From assembly GCF_003312425.1 (NCBI RefSeq), contig NZ_QNUX01000004.1:1-64000 (forward strand): DNA of 64,000 bases. Direction: 5' to 3'. The stretch is from Flavobacterium psychrolimnae. GTDB taxonomy: Bacteria; Bacteroidota; Bacteroidia; Flavobacteriales; Flavobacteriaceae. The notes beneath the pieces were generated by a model. That model was given only the letters and a program-made list of their open reading frames with translations. It had not been told where the DNA came from and did no database searches. This document shows, piece after piece, positions 33,842-41,727 of this stretch. Both the position numbers and the translations under genes were made by a program. Every line of letters begins with the position of its first letter. The stretch's first letter is position 1.

Positions 33842-35158
33842 ATGAAAACCAGGCTTTTTCAAATAGTGCTGCTGTTACTTTCCAATGCAATCTTTGGACA
33901 GGAACTCTTGTCATTTAACTCCTGTCTCGAATTAGCCTTAGAAAATAATTTGGCCCTGAAAAACGCACTTTTATCTAAAGAAATAAGCAACTATAAATAC
34001 AAATCCAGCTATGGCAAACTTCTGCCATCGATAAACGGAGCAGTTGAAAAGAAACAATCTTGGGGCAGGGAAATTGATCCGGATACTAATTTATTTGTCA
34101 ATAAAAAAATTGAAAATTATTCTGGGGATATTGACGCTGAATATAATTTGTTCGCCGGTTTTTCCACAATCAATACTATAAAATCAGCGAAAAAGGATGT
34201 TCAGATCAATGAAGTAAATATTCAAAAAATTGAGAATGAAATCACAATTGATTTGGCACAGAAATTCATTACCATTTTATATTTACAAGAAATTATTTTG
34301 TCCAATCAAGAACAAATAAAAGCGAGCGAAAAACAATTGGAATTAGCTATTTTAAAGTTTGAATCGGGCGTTATAAGTGAAAGTGAGGTTTTCAAAATAA
34401 AATCTCAAAAAGCTACAGAAGAATTAAATCTGTTAACAAATCAGAATCATTTAACGGATAATTTCATCAGTTTAAAGCAATTGATGAATATCTCTTTGGA
34501 GAACGAAATTATCTTAATAAAGCCAAATTTAGAATTCTATAAAAATCCGGAAATAAATGAAAATCAATATTTTTTGACTAATAATGCGGTAGCAATTCAT
34601 CCATCCTATTTGATGCGTGTCCTAAATGAACAAAAAATGCGAAACGAAATTTCAATATCTAAATCAGCCTTATATCCTTCATTGAATATGCGTTTTTCAA
34701 TAGGTTCAAATTACATTATAAAAGATCCTCAAGTTACATTTGATGAGCAATTTAACGCTAATTTATCCAAAGCACTTCGATTCAACTTAACTATTCCAAT
34801 TTTCAACCAGTTTGAAAATTTTTTAAGAATTAAAACCAGCAAACTCAATTACAGCCAATCCAAAATAGAAACACAAATTGAGCAAAATCGTCTTTCTAAA
34901 GAAATTTTAAAAGTAATAACAGACACCAAAACATCCATTAAAAAAAATGAATCAGCGGCAATAGCATTTGAATTTTCAAAAAAAAGCTATGAAGCCGATG
35001 TATTAAAATTTGGATTAGGTAAAATAAATATCAACGAGTTAAACCTGACAAAGATGAATTTTAATAATTCACAAGCAGAATTAATACAAGCAAAATATGA
35101 ATTGCTGTTCAATAATGCTTTAATTAAATTTTATTTAGGAGAAAAATTTGTTTTGTAG
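33842..35158 (+). CDS. TolC family outer-membrane protein of the peptide export operon
   Basis: The 438-residue protein has a signal peptide (MKTRLFQIVLLLLSNAIFGQ) and two outer-membrane efflux protein repeats with long helices (about 115-205 and 330-425; GLGKININELNLTKMNFNNSQAE). It is third in the operon, 5 nt after the HlyD gene, completing a type I secretion-like trio. It differs clearly from the TolC homologue at 4968. Confidence 0.88.
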   Translation: MKTRLFQIVLLLLSNAIFGQELLSFNSCLELALENNLALKNALLSKEISNYKYKSSYGKLLPSINGAVEKKQSWGREIDPDTNLFVNKKIENYSGDIDAEYNLFAGFSTINTIKSAKKDVQINEVNIQKIENEITIDLAQKFITILYLQEIILSNQEQIKASEKQLELAILKFESGVISESEVFKIKSQKATEELNLLTNQNHLTDNFISLKQLMNISLENEIILIKPNLEFYKNPEINENQYFLTNNAVAIHPSYLMRVLNEQKMRNEISISKSALYPSLNMRFSIGSNYIIKDPQVTFDEQFNANLSKALRFNLTIPIFNQFENFLRIKTSKLNYSQSKIETQIEQNRLSKEILKVITDTKTSIKKNESAAIAFEFSKKSYEADVLKFGLGKININELNLTKMNFNNSQAELIQAKYELLFNNALIKFYLGEKFVL

Positions 35159-35168
35159 ATGCTCCAAA

Positions 35169-35897
35169 TCAATACAACATCTTGATTTCCTTAATATCAA
35201 ATTCTGAAATACTATCATCTTCCCTAAGAACCTGAAGTTTACCTATCGCAGAAACTCCTTGAATAATTCCCATAAAATTACCCTTATTTTGGTCTGAAAA
35301 AGGCATTGGCAAACCCTTTTTGTATAAATTATCGATGTATTTAGTCCATAAGATAGTGGGATGCTGTTTCCACAACCCAATATTTTTTTCAATTGTGCTG
35401 CCTATTTCAAAAAGAAGTGCTTCTTTATCGAATTCTTTACCACAAATAACAGCCAAAGAAGAGGCTTTTGGCAAATTTTCAAAATCAGTTTGATTCACAT
35501 TGAGTCCTAAACCGACAATAGAAAGGATTGTCCCGTCACTTTTAATAGTATTTTCAATCAGAATGCCACCTATTTTTTTATTGTATGACATTATGTCGTT
35601 AGGCCATTTTATACTAAGATTCGGAATATTAATGGATTCTAAAACCTCAATTACAGCAAGCGAAACAGCAATATTAAGATTGAATATCTGACAAATATCC
35701 GACAGAAAATCCTTTACCAAAATACTCATTATTAAGTTTTTACTTGCCTCAGAGGCCCAAATGGCACCCATTTGCCCCTTACCTTTCGTTTGAGTCTCCG
35801 CAGTAACAACCGTAAAGTTTTCAAGCTCTTGTTTGTTCGATAGCCCTTTAAGGAACTCGTTTGTTGAATCTATGGCATCGAGTTTGATAACTTTCAT
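35169..35897 (-). CDS. birA: Biotin--[acetyl-CoA-carboxylase] ligase
   Basis: This 242-residue protein contains the catalytic segments of BirA: DSTNEFLK near residue 10, the KGKGQMGAIWASEASKNLIMSI block near residues 38-59 (equivalent of GRGRxGRxW), SIKWPNDIM near 97-105 and KIGGILIEN. It biotinylates the carboxyl carrier protein. There is no N-terminal DNA-binding domain, so it is the monofunctional type and not a repressor. It is divergent from rsfS. Confidence 0.92.
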   Translation of the reverse strand: MKVIKLDAIDSTNEFLKGLSNKQELENFTVVTAETQTKGKGQMGAIWASEASKNLIMSILVKDFLSDICQIFNLNIAVSLAVIEVLESINIPNLSIKWPNDIMSYNKKIGGILIENTIKSDGTILSIVGLGLNVNQTDFENLPKASSLAVICGKEFDKEALLFEIGSTIEKNIGLWKQHPTILWTKYIDNLYKKGLPMPFSDQNKGNFMGIIQGVSAIGKLQVLREDDSISEFDIKEIKMLY

Positions 35898-35940
35898 ATA
35901 CGTTTATTTGTGAAACAGAATTTAATATTGTGTTAAGGTT

Positions 35941-35948
35941 CAAAAATA
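35941..35948 (-). promoter_or_regulatory. -7 box of birA
   Basis: The minus strand reads TATTTTTG, exact TANNTTTG, 43 nt before the birA start. The nearest TTTG (35974-35971) is 22 nt upstream, slightly long. Confidence 0.45.
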
Positions 35949-35992
35949 ATCACAAAAAATGGTAACTTTACAAACTTATATAAAAATAATTC

Positions 35993-36364
35993 ATGGCGAA
36001 AAAGACTATAAATAATGATGACCTATTGGCGAACATCATTAAGGGAATAGAAGAAGTAAAAGGAAATGACATTACCATCCTTGATTTAAGAGAAATAGAC
36101 ACGGCAGTTTGCGACTATTTTGTCATTTGTAACGGTAATTCAAATACACAAGTTAACGCCATAGTAAACTCTATCCAAAAAACAGTTTCTAAAGAATTGA
36201 AAGACAAGCCTTGGCATGTTGAAGGTACTGACAACGCAGAATGGGTTTTGATGGATTATGTTAATATAGTAGTTCATGTATTTCAAAAACACATCCGCGA
36301 ATACTACAACATCGAAAGTTTATGGGGCGATGCTAAAATAACAACCATAGAAAACAAATACTAA
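35993..36364 (+). CDS. rsfS: Ribosomal silencing factor RsfS
   Basis: The 123-residue protein matches the RsfS/Iojap family: ITILDLREIDTAVCDYFVICNGNSNTQVNAI at about 27-57, then DKPWHVEGTDNAEWVLMDYVNIVVHVFQ. It binds L14 of the 50S subunit and blocks subunit joining during starvation. It leads a block that continues with ftsH 18 nt later, the usual flavobacterial order. Confidence 0.93.
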   Translation: MAKKTINNDDLLANIIKGIEEVKGNDITILDLREIDTAVCDYFVICNGNSNTQVNAIVNSIQKTVSKELKDKPWHVEGTDNAEWVLMDYVNIVVHVFQKHIREYYNIESLWGDAKITTIENKY

Positions 36365-36382
36365 AGACATATATCCGTAGTA

Positions 36383-38308
36383 ATGGCTAAAGAAAATAAT
36401 CCAAATCCGAATAAGTTTAAAGTAAGCCCTTGGCTGATTTATACTGCAATATTATTAATTTTCTTATTTATAAGTTTTATAACCAATGGTTCAAGTTTAA
36501 ACGAACCGGGACAATTGACCTCTTCTAAGTTTAACGACTATTTAGAAAAAGGCCAAATTGAAAAGGTGATTGTTTACAACAAAACTGAAGCAGAGGTTTT
36601 TCTAAATGCTGCAGCAATGAAAGATGCTGTTCACAAGAAAGTTTCTAAAGATGTTTTTGACCGACCAAATAAAGGTCCACATTATACCTTTGACATTGGT
36701 AACGACCAAATATTTCAAAATAAATTAGAAAAAGCAGTTGCAGAAGGTAAATTGAAAGATTTCAATTTCTTACCAAAAAACAATTGGTCGGATATTTTAA
36801 TTAGTCTATTACCTATCATTATCATTATTGCCGTTTGGATCTTTATCATGAGAAAAATGTCAGGTGGCGGAGCAGGTGGTGGCGGTCAGATTTTCAATAT
36901 CGGAAAATCAAAAGCTAAACTATTTGACGAAAAAACCGATATCAAAACGACTTTTAAAGATGTAGCTGGTTTAGAAGGTGCAAAAGAAGAAATCCAAGAA
37001 ATTGTTGAATTTCTTAAAAATCCTGAAAAATACACTAATCTGGGAGGTAAAATTCCAAAAGGAGCTTTACTCGTTGGACCTCCGGGAACAGGTAAAACAT
37101 TATTGGCAAAAGCCGTAGCCGGCGAAGCGCAAGTACCATTTTTCTCTTTATCAGGTTCTGATTTTGTGGAAATGTTTGTAGGTGTTGGTGCATCTCGTGT
37201 GCGTGATTTGTTCAAACAAGCCAAAGAAAAATCTCCTGCTATCATCTTTATTGATGAAATAGATGCTGTTGGTAGAGCAAGAGGAAAAAGCAATATGTCA
37301 GGCGGAAATGACGAACGTGAAAATACATTGAACCAATTACTGACAGAAATGGACGGTTTTGGAACAAATTCTAACGTAATCGTTTTGGCTGCAACAAACA
37401 GAGCTGATGTATTGGATAAAGCATTAATGCGAGCTGGTCGTTTTGACAGACAAATTTTTGTAGACTTGCCGGACATTCGCGAAAGAGCTGAAATTTTTAA
37501 AGTTCACCTTGCTCCTTTGAAAAAAATTGAAGGATTAGATACTGAATTTTTAGCCAAACAAACTCCAGGTTTTTCTGGTGCCGATATTGCAAATGTATGT
37601 AATGAAGCTGCTTTGATTGCTGCCAGAAATAACAAAACTGCTGTTGACAAACAAGATTTCCTTGACGCTGTTGACAGAATTGTTGGTGGTCTTGAAAAGA
37701 AAAACAAAATTGTTACGCCTGATGAAAAGAAAGCAATTGCAATCCATGAAGCAGGTCACGCAACGGTAAGTTGGATGTTAGAACATGCTGCTCCATTAAT
37801 CAAAGTAACCATTGTTCCTAGAGGACAAAGTTTAGGAGCTGCGTGGTATTTACCGGAAGAACGATTAATTGTTCGTCCGGATCAAATGCTTGATGAAATG
37901 TGTGCAACTATGGGCGGAAGAGCTGCTGAAAAAGTAACTTTCAACAGAATTTCAACTGGTGCATTGAGCGATTTAGAAAAAGTAACCAAACAAGCTCGCG
38001 CTATGGTAACTATTTACGGACTGAATGACAAAATAGGTAATGTAACTTATTACGATTCAACTGGACAAAGTGAATACAACTTTTCTAAACCATATTCTGA
38101 AGAAACAGCTAGAGTTATTGATGAGGAAATTTCATTACTAATTGAAAGCCAGTACCAAAGAGCCATTCAAATATTAGAAGAAAATAAAGACAAACTTGAT
38201 CAATTAGCAAATATTTTGATTGAAAAAGAAGTAATCTTCAAAGATGATTTAGAAGCTATTTTCGGAAAAAGAACTTTTGATAAAAATTTAGAAGAAGTAG
38301 TATCTTAG
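36383..38308 (+). CDS. ftsH: ATP-dependent zinc metalloprotease FtsH
   Basis: The 641-residue protein has two membrane segments (about 13-33 and 133-153) enclosing the periplasmic domain. An AAA module follows with Walker A GPPGTGKT near 234, Walker B IIFIDEIDA and the second region of homology. The M41 protease domain has zinc motif HEAGH near 456. A GGG-rich linker (SGGGAGGGGQIF) joins membrane and AAA parts. It degrades misfolded and short-lived membrane proteins. A terminator follows. Confidence 0.97.
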   Translation: MAKENNPNPNKFKVSPWLIYTAILLIFLFISFITNGSSLNEPGQLTSSKFNDYLEKGQIEKVIVYNKTEAEVFLNAAAMKDAVHKKVSKDVFDRPNKGPHYTFDIGNDQIFQNKLEKAVAEGKLKDFNFLPKNNWSDILISLLPIIIIIAVWIFIMRKMSGGGAGGGGQIFNIGKSKAKLFDEKTDIKTTFKDVAGLEGAKEEIQEIVEFLKNPEKYTNLGGKIPKGALLVGPPGTGKTLLAKAVAGEAQVPFFSLSGSDFVEMFVGVGASRVRDLFKQAKEKSPAIIFIDEIDAVGRARGKSNMSGGNDERENTLNQLLTEMDGFGTNSNVIVLAATNRADVLDKALMRAGRFDRQIFVDLPDIRERAEIFKVHLAPLKKIEGLDTEFLAKQTPGFSGADIANVCNEAALIAARNNKTAVDKQDFLDAVDRIVGGLEKKNKIVTPDEKKAIAIHEAGHATVSWMLEHAAPLIKVTIVPRGQSLGAAWYLPEERLIVRPDQMLDEMCATMGGRAAEKVTFNRISTGALSDLEKVTKQARAMVTIYGLNDKIGNVTYYDSTGQSEYNFSKPYSEETARVIDEEISLLIESQYQRAIQILEENKDKLDQLANILIEKEVIFKDDLEAIFGKRTFDKNLEEVVS

Positions 38309-38340
38309 AAAAACACATCATTATTTAATTATTTTTAAAA

Positions 38341-38378
38341 TCTTAATTCAAAAACTACTTTTGAATTAAGATTTTTTT
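38341..38378 (+). terminator. Terminator after ftsH
   Basis: TCTTAATTCAAAA (38341-38353) pairs perfectly with TTTTGAATTAAGA (38359-38371), followed by seven T. Confidence 0.9.
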
Positions 38379-38385
38379 ATCTTTG
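38378..38385 (+). promoter_or_regulatory. -7 box of the LUD-cdsA operon, abutting the ftsH terminator
   Basis: TATCTTTG, exact TANNTTTG. Its first T is the last T of the terminator tract, and the nearest TTTG (38360-38363) lies in the terminator stem with a 14-nt spacer. Confidence 0.5.
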
Positions 38386-38424
38386 GACGTTTTCAAATAA
38401 TAAATTATAGCAGTTTACAGAAAT

Positions 38425-39027
38425 ATGAGTCTTTTTAGAAAAATTTTTGGTTCTAGTAATCCTACTTCTGAGGAAGATAAAGAAAGTGAATTTAGTAAAT
38501 CCCATGCTGAAAACGCTATCTCTATTGATGAACAATTTATCTTTAATTTTAAAAAAAATGGAGGCAAATTTTTATATTGTGAAAATGCTGATGAAGTAAA
38601 AGAGCAGTTTGAAAATATATTAGAAGAAAATGACTGGTTTGAAAGTGAAGCTTTATGTTATGACCCAACGCTTTTCAGTATGCTTGAGGATAATAAACTT
38701 ACGTATGACAAACCTGCAAATCCTAAATTTCTTCTTGCAAGTTGTGAAAATTTAATTGCAGATGAAGGTTCAATTTTATTTTCATCTAAACAAATCAAAC
38801 AACATAAACCAAACGAATTACCCGCAAACATTATTGTTTTAGCCAAAACTAGCCAAATTCTAGGAGCTAAAAGTGATGGATTAAGCGCCATTAAAAAGAA
38901 GTACGAAAGAGATTATCCTACCAACATTACTACAATAAAATATTTCGAGAAAGCCAAAGAAGAAGACTTTACACAATACGGAAGTTCAGCCAAAAATCTT
39001 TATTTATTGCTTTTAGAAGATCTTTAA
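38425..39027 (+). CDS. LUD domain protein
   Basis: The 200-residue protein matches the LUD (LutB/LutC, YkgG) family found between ftsH and cdsA in many flavobacteria. Conserved parts are FLLASCENLIADEGSILFSS near residues 103-122 and NIIVLAKTSQIL near 136-147. LutC-type proteins act with LutA/LutB in lactate oxidation, but neither partner is present here, so a separate role is likely. The N-terminal 30 residues are charged and variable. It is followed 1 nt later by cdsA, indicating a tight operon. Confidence 0.85.
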   Translation: MSLFRKIFGSSNPTSEEDKESEFSKSHAENAISIDEQFIFNFKKNGGKFLYCENADEVKEQFENILEENDWFESEALCYDPTLFSMLEDNKLTYDKPANPKFLLASCENLIADEGSILFSSKQIKQHKPNELPANIIVLAKTSQILGAKSDGLSAIKKKYERDYPTNITTIKYFEKAKEEDFTQYGSSAKNLYLLLLEDL

Positions 39028-39028
39028 A

Positions 39029-39919
39029 ATGAACGAAACTCTAAAACGAGGTATATCAGGAGCTGTTTATATTATACTATTACTTGCTTCTATTTTATAT
39101 TCAACGGAAAGCTTTTTTATCCTTTTTGGTATATTTCTCATTATTGCAGTCTATGAATTTTGTAATTTAGTTTCAATACACAAAGTTTTTCCAATTATTT
39201 TAGCCACTGCTATATATGCTATGGTTACTTTAGTGAGTCATTACAATACAATAACTGCAAACACTTTAAATCAAATTTTCAATACTGATTATTTAATTGA
39301 TATAAATATCCAACAGTTAGATATCGTTTTATTAGTGATAGCTTTAGTTGTTTCTATAAAATGTATTCTTTTTTTGTTTTATGACAACATTCAAAAAATA
39401 AGCACTTCTTCCAAATATTTATATTTATTAGGCTACATAATTTTGCCTTTTGTGTTTATTACTAAAATTTCATTTGGTATCAATGACTATAATCCTAAAA
39501 TCATAATTGGATTATTTATCTTGATCTGGACGAATGACACTTTTGCTTACATTGTGGGTAAATCTATAGGAAGAACAAAATTATTCGAAAAAATTTCACC
39601 TAAAAAAACAATAGAAGGATTCTTAGGCGGAATACTTTTTGCCATTTTAGCAGGTTATTTAATTTCCAAATATTACATCAAGGCCAATCCTGAATTTAGC
39701 GAGAGATCCATATTAATCTGGACTTCTATAGCTGTTATTGTAGGAATTGCAGGTACTATTGGAGACTTAATCGAATCCAAATTCAAGCGTATTGCAGGAG
39801 TAAAAGACAGCGGAAGCATAATGCCTGGCCATGGAGGTATACTAGATCGTTTAGATAGTGTTATATTTGTAGCACCAATTATATTTTTATTTTATCAAAT
39901 TTTAAACTATGTTTCATAA
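39029..39919 (+). CDS. cdsA: Phosphatidate cytidylyltransferase
   Basis: The 296-residue integral membrane protein has about eight hydrophobic segments and the full CDP-diglyceride synthetase signature near residues 248-274: SKFKRIAGVKDSG followed by PGHGGILDRLD. It makes CDP-diacylglycerol from phosphatidate and CTP. It overlaps psd by 11 nt, coupling two consecutive parts of phospholipid synthesis. Confidence 0.95.
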   Translation: MNETLKRGISGAVYIILLLASILYSTESFFILFGIFLIIAVYEFCNLVSIHKVFPIILATAIYAMVTLVSHYNTITANTLNQIFNTDYLIDINIQQLDIVLLVIALVVSIKCILFLFYDNIQKISTSSKYLYLLGYIILPFVFITKISFGINDYNPKIIIGLFILIWTNDTFAYIVGKSIGRTKLFEKISPKKTIEGFLGGILFAILAGYLISKYYIKANPEFSERSILIWTSIAVIVGIAGTIGDLIESKFKRIAGVKDSGSIMPGHGGILDRLDSVIFVAPIIFLFYQILNYVS

Positions 39920-40562
39920 AGAAGGAACCCAATCTATTTTATTAGGCACCATTTTCACAGCTGTTGTCCTTTTATTGTCTGACAATTTTATAGACACCAA
40001 TTGGCTTAAAATGGCCATTCAAATAGCAGCGTTATTGCTTTTGATTATCATCTTACAATTTTTCAGAAACCCAAAAAGAAGTGTTGTACTCAATGACAAT
40101 CAGATTCTGGCTCCTGTTGACGGTAAAGTTGTGGTCATAGAAGAAGTTTATGAAGGCGAATATTTCAAAGAAAAACGTCTGCAAATATCAATTTTCATGT
40201 CTCCAATAAACGTGCACGTTACGCGATATGGTTTAAGTGGATTAGTAAAATTCAGCAAATACCATCCTGGAAAATTCTTGGTGGCTTGGCATCCAAAAGC
40301 AAGTGAGGAAAACGAAAGAACAACTATTGTAATAGAAAACAAAACCTTTGGCGAAGTGTTATATCGACAAATTGCAGGTGCATTAGCCCGAAGAATTGTA
40401 AATTATGCAGTAGAAGGAACTCAAGTCGTTCAGGGAACTGATGCTGGTTTCATAAAATTTGGTTCCAGAGTTGATATTTTCTTACCGTTAGGAACATCTA
40501 TAAATGTTGTATTGAACCAAAAAGCAATTGGAGGAAAGACAGTTATTGCGACCAAAGCATAA
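39909..40562 (+). CDS. psd: Phosphatidylserine decarboxylase family protein
   Basis: The 217-residue short-form Psd has two N-terminal hydrophobic segments, the APVDGKVVVIEE block near 68-79, and PINVHVTRYG. The C-terminal KFGSRVDIF carries the Gly-Ser site where self-cleavage makes the pyruvoyl group. It converts phosphatidylserine to phosphatidylethanolamine. Its stop codon overlaps the start of the acyl-CoA-binding protein gene by 1 nt. Confidence 0.93.
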   Translation: MFHKEGTQSILLGTIFTAVVLLLSDNFIDTNWLKMAIQIAALLLLIIILQFFRNPKRSVVLNDNQILAPVDGKVVVIEEVYEGEYFKEKRLQISIFMSPINVHVTRYGLSGLVKFSKYHPGKFLVAWHPKASEENERTTIVIENKTFGEVLYRQIAGALARRIVNYAVEGTQVVQGTDAGFIKFGSRVDIFLPLGTSINVVLNQKAIGGKTVIATKA

Positions 40563-40828
40563 TGATTGAAAAAGATTTAAATACCCGATTTCTGGAAGCT
40601 GTAGAAATAGCCTCCGAAATGACGCAAGCATCACTCCCACAAGATGTACAATTGCGACTGTATGCGTTTTATAAACAAGCTACTTTGGGAACTTTAGATC
40701 TAAAACAAAATTCTTCTTACCATTTAAGAGATGCTTTTAAAACCAATGCTTGGATGCAAATCAGTCATCTGAGTCCGGATGAATCCAAAGAACAGTATAT
40801 CGAATTAATTCATTCTCTGTTGAAATAA
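40562..40828 (+). CDS. Acyl-CoA-binding protein
   Basis: The 88-residue protein has the four-helix ACBP pattern: LNTRFLEAVEIASEM, the LRLYAFYKQATLG motif (family YxxYKQATxG), the lysine/aromatic stretch and the AWMQIS region. It binds long-chain acyl-CoA in the cytoplasm, which fits its place directly after cdsA and psd. Confidence 0.92.
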   Translation: MIEKDLNTRFLEAVEIASEMTQASLPQDVQLRLYAFYKQATLGTLDLKQNSSYHLRDAFKTNAWMQISHLSPDESKEQYIELIHSLLK

Positions 40829-40838
40829 TAATCTAATT

Positions 40839-41612
40839 ATGAAAAATTTATATTTTTTAAGTCCTTTTGTAATTCTCTTTATGACATTACAATCCTGCAA
40901 TGACAAAAAATTAATTGAAGTAGTTGAAGTCCCTTTACCAACTGATATTCAAGAAAAAATAGCGATTGGTTCTCCTGATGACGTCAAAGCTGATGAAGGA
41001 TCATTTCAAATGGATAAGTTGCCTTATAGCTACGATGCACTGTCTCCGAGCATATCAGCCACAACATTAGAAATGCATTATTCTAAGCACTATCTCACTT
41101 ATACAAACAATTTGAACAGAGCCGTATTAGGAACTCCATTGGAGAATTTGACAATAGAAGAAGTATTAGCCAAATTAGATCCTAACGACGCCACACTTCG
41201 AAATAATGCCGGAGGGTTTTACAATCATTCTTTATATTGGAAATGTATGGCGCCAAAATCTGGTGGTGAGCCAACTAATACATTAGCCGAGGCTATTACA
41301 AGAGATTTTGGATCTTTTGATAACTTCGTTACCTTATTCAAAGACGAAGCTACAAAACAATTTGGTTCCGGTTGGGCTTGGCTTATAGTGGATAGAACTG
41401 GAAAACTTCAGGTAACAAGTACCGCAAATCAAGATAATCCCTTAATGCGAAATGCACTTATCCCCGGAACACCAATATTAGCATTAGATGTTTGGGAACA
41501 TGCTTATTATTTAGATTATCAATATAGAAGGAAAAATTACATTGATGGTTTTTTCAATGTCATCAATTGGAAAAAAGTCCAAGAAAATTTTGATGCTGTT
41601 GCAAAAAAATAG
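40839..41612 (+). CDS. Exported Fe/Mn superoxide dismutase, lipoprotein
   Basis: The 257-residue protein has a lipoprotein signal peptide with Cys20 (FMTLQSC) and a 40-residue linker before the SOD fold. The four metal ligands are present: H80 in EMHYSKHY, H130 in YNHSLYW, and D217 and H221 in DVWEHAYY. Metal choice (Fe, Mn or both) cannot be decided. A lipid anchor is unusual for this cytosolic family and places it in the periplasm or at the cell surface. It is last in the LUD-cdsA-psd-ACBP operon and is followed by a terminator. Confidence 0.93.
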   Translation: MKNLYFLSPFVILFMTLQSCNDKKLIEVVEVPLPTDIQEKIAIGSPDDVKADEGSFQMDKLPYSYDALSPSISATTLEMHYSKHYLTYTNNLNRAVLGTPLENLTIEEVLAKLDPNDATLRNNAGGFYNHSLYWKCMAPKSGGEPTNTLAEAITRDFGSFDNFVTLFKDEATKQFGSGWAWLIVDRTGKLQVTSTANQDNPLMRNALIPGTPILALDVWEHAYYLDYQYRRKNYIDGFFNVINWKKVQENFDAVAKK

Positions 41613-41631
41613 CTTTCACTTCTAATCATAA

Positions 41632-41668
41632 AAAAATACTGATATAAATTTATATCAGTATTTTTTTT
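41632..41668. terminator. Bidirectional intrinsic terminator
   Basis: AAAAATACTGATATA (41632-41646) pairs with TATATCAGTATTTTT (41651-41665) between the convergent sod and amylase genes. Confidence 0.88.
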
Positions 41669-41727
41669 ACAATAAACTTTTCTTTAATACTTTCTTTATA
41701 ACTTGAACATTATCTAAACATTTTAGA

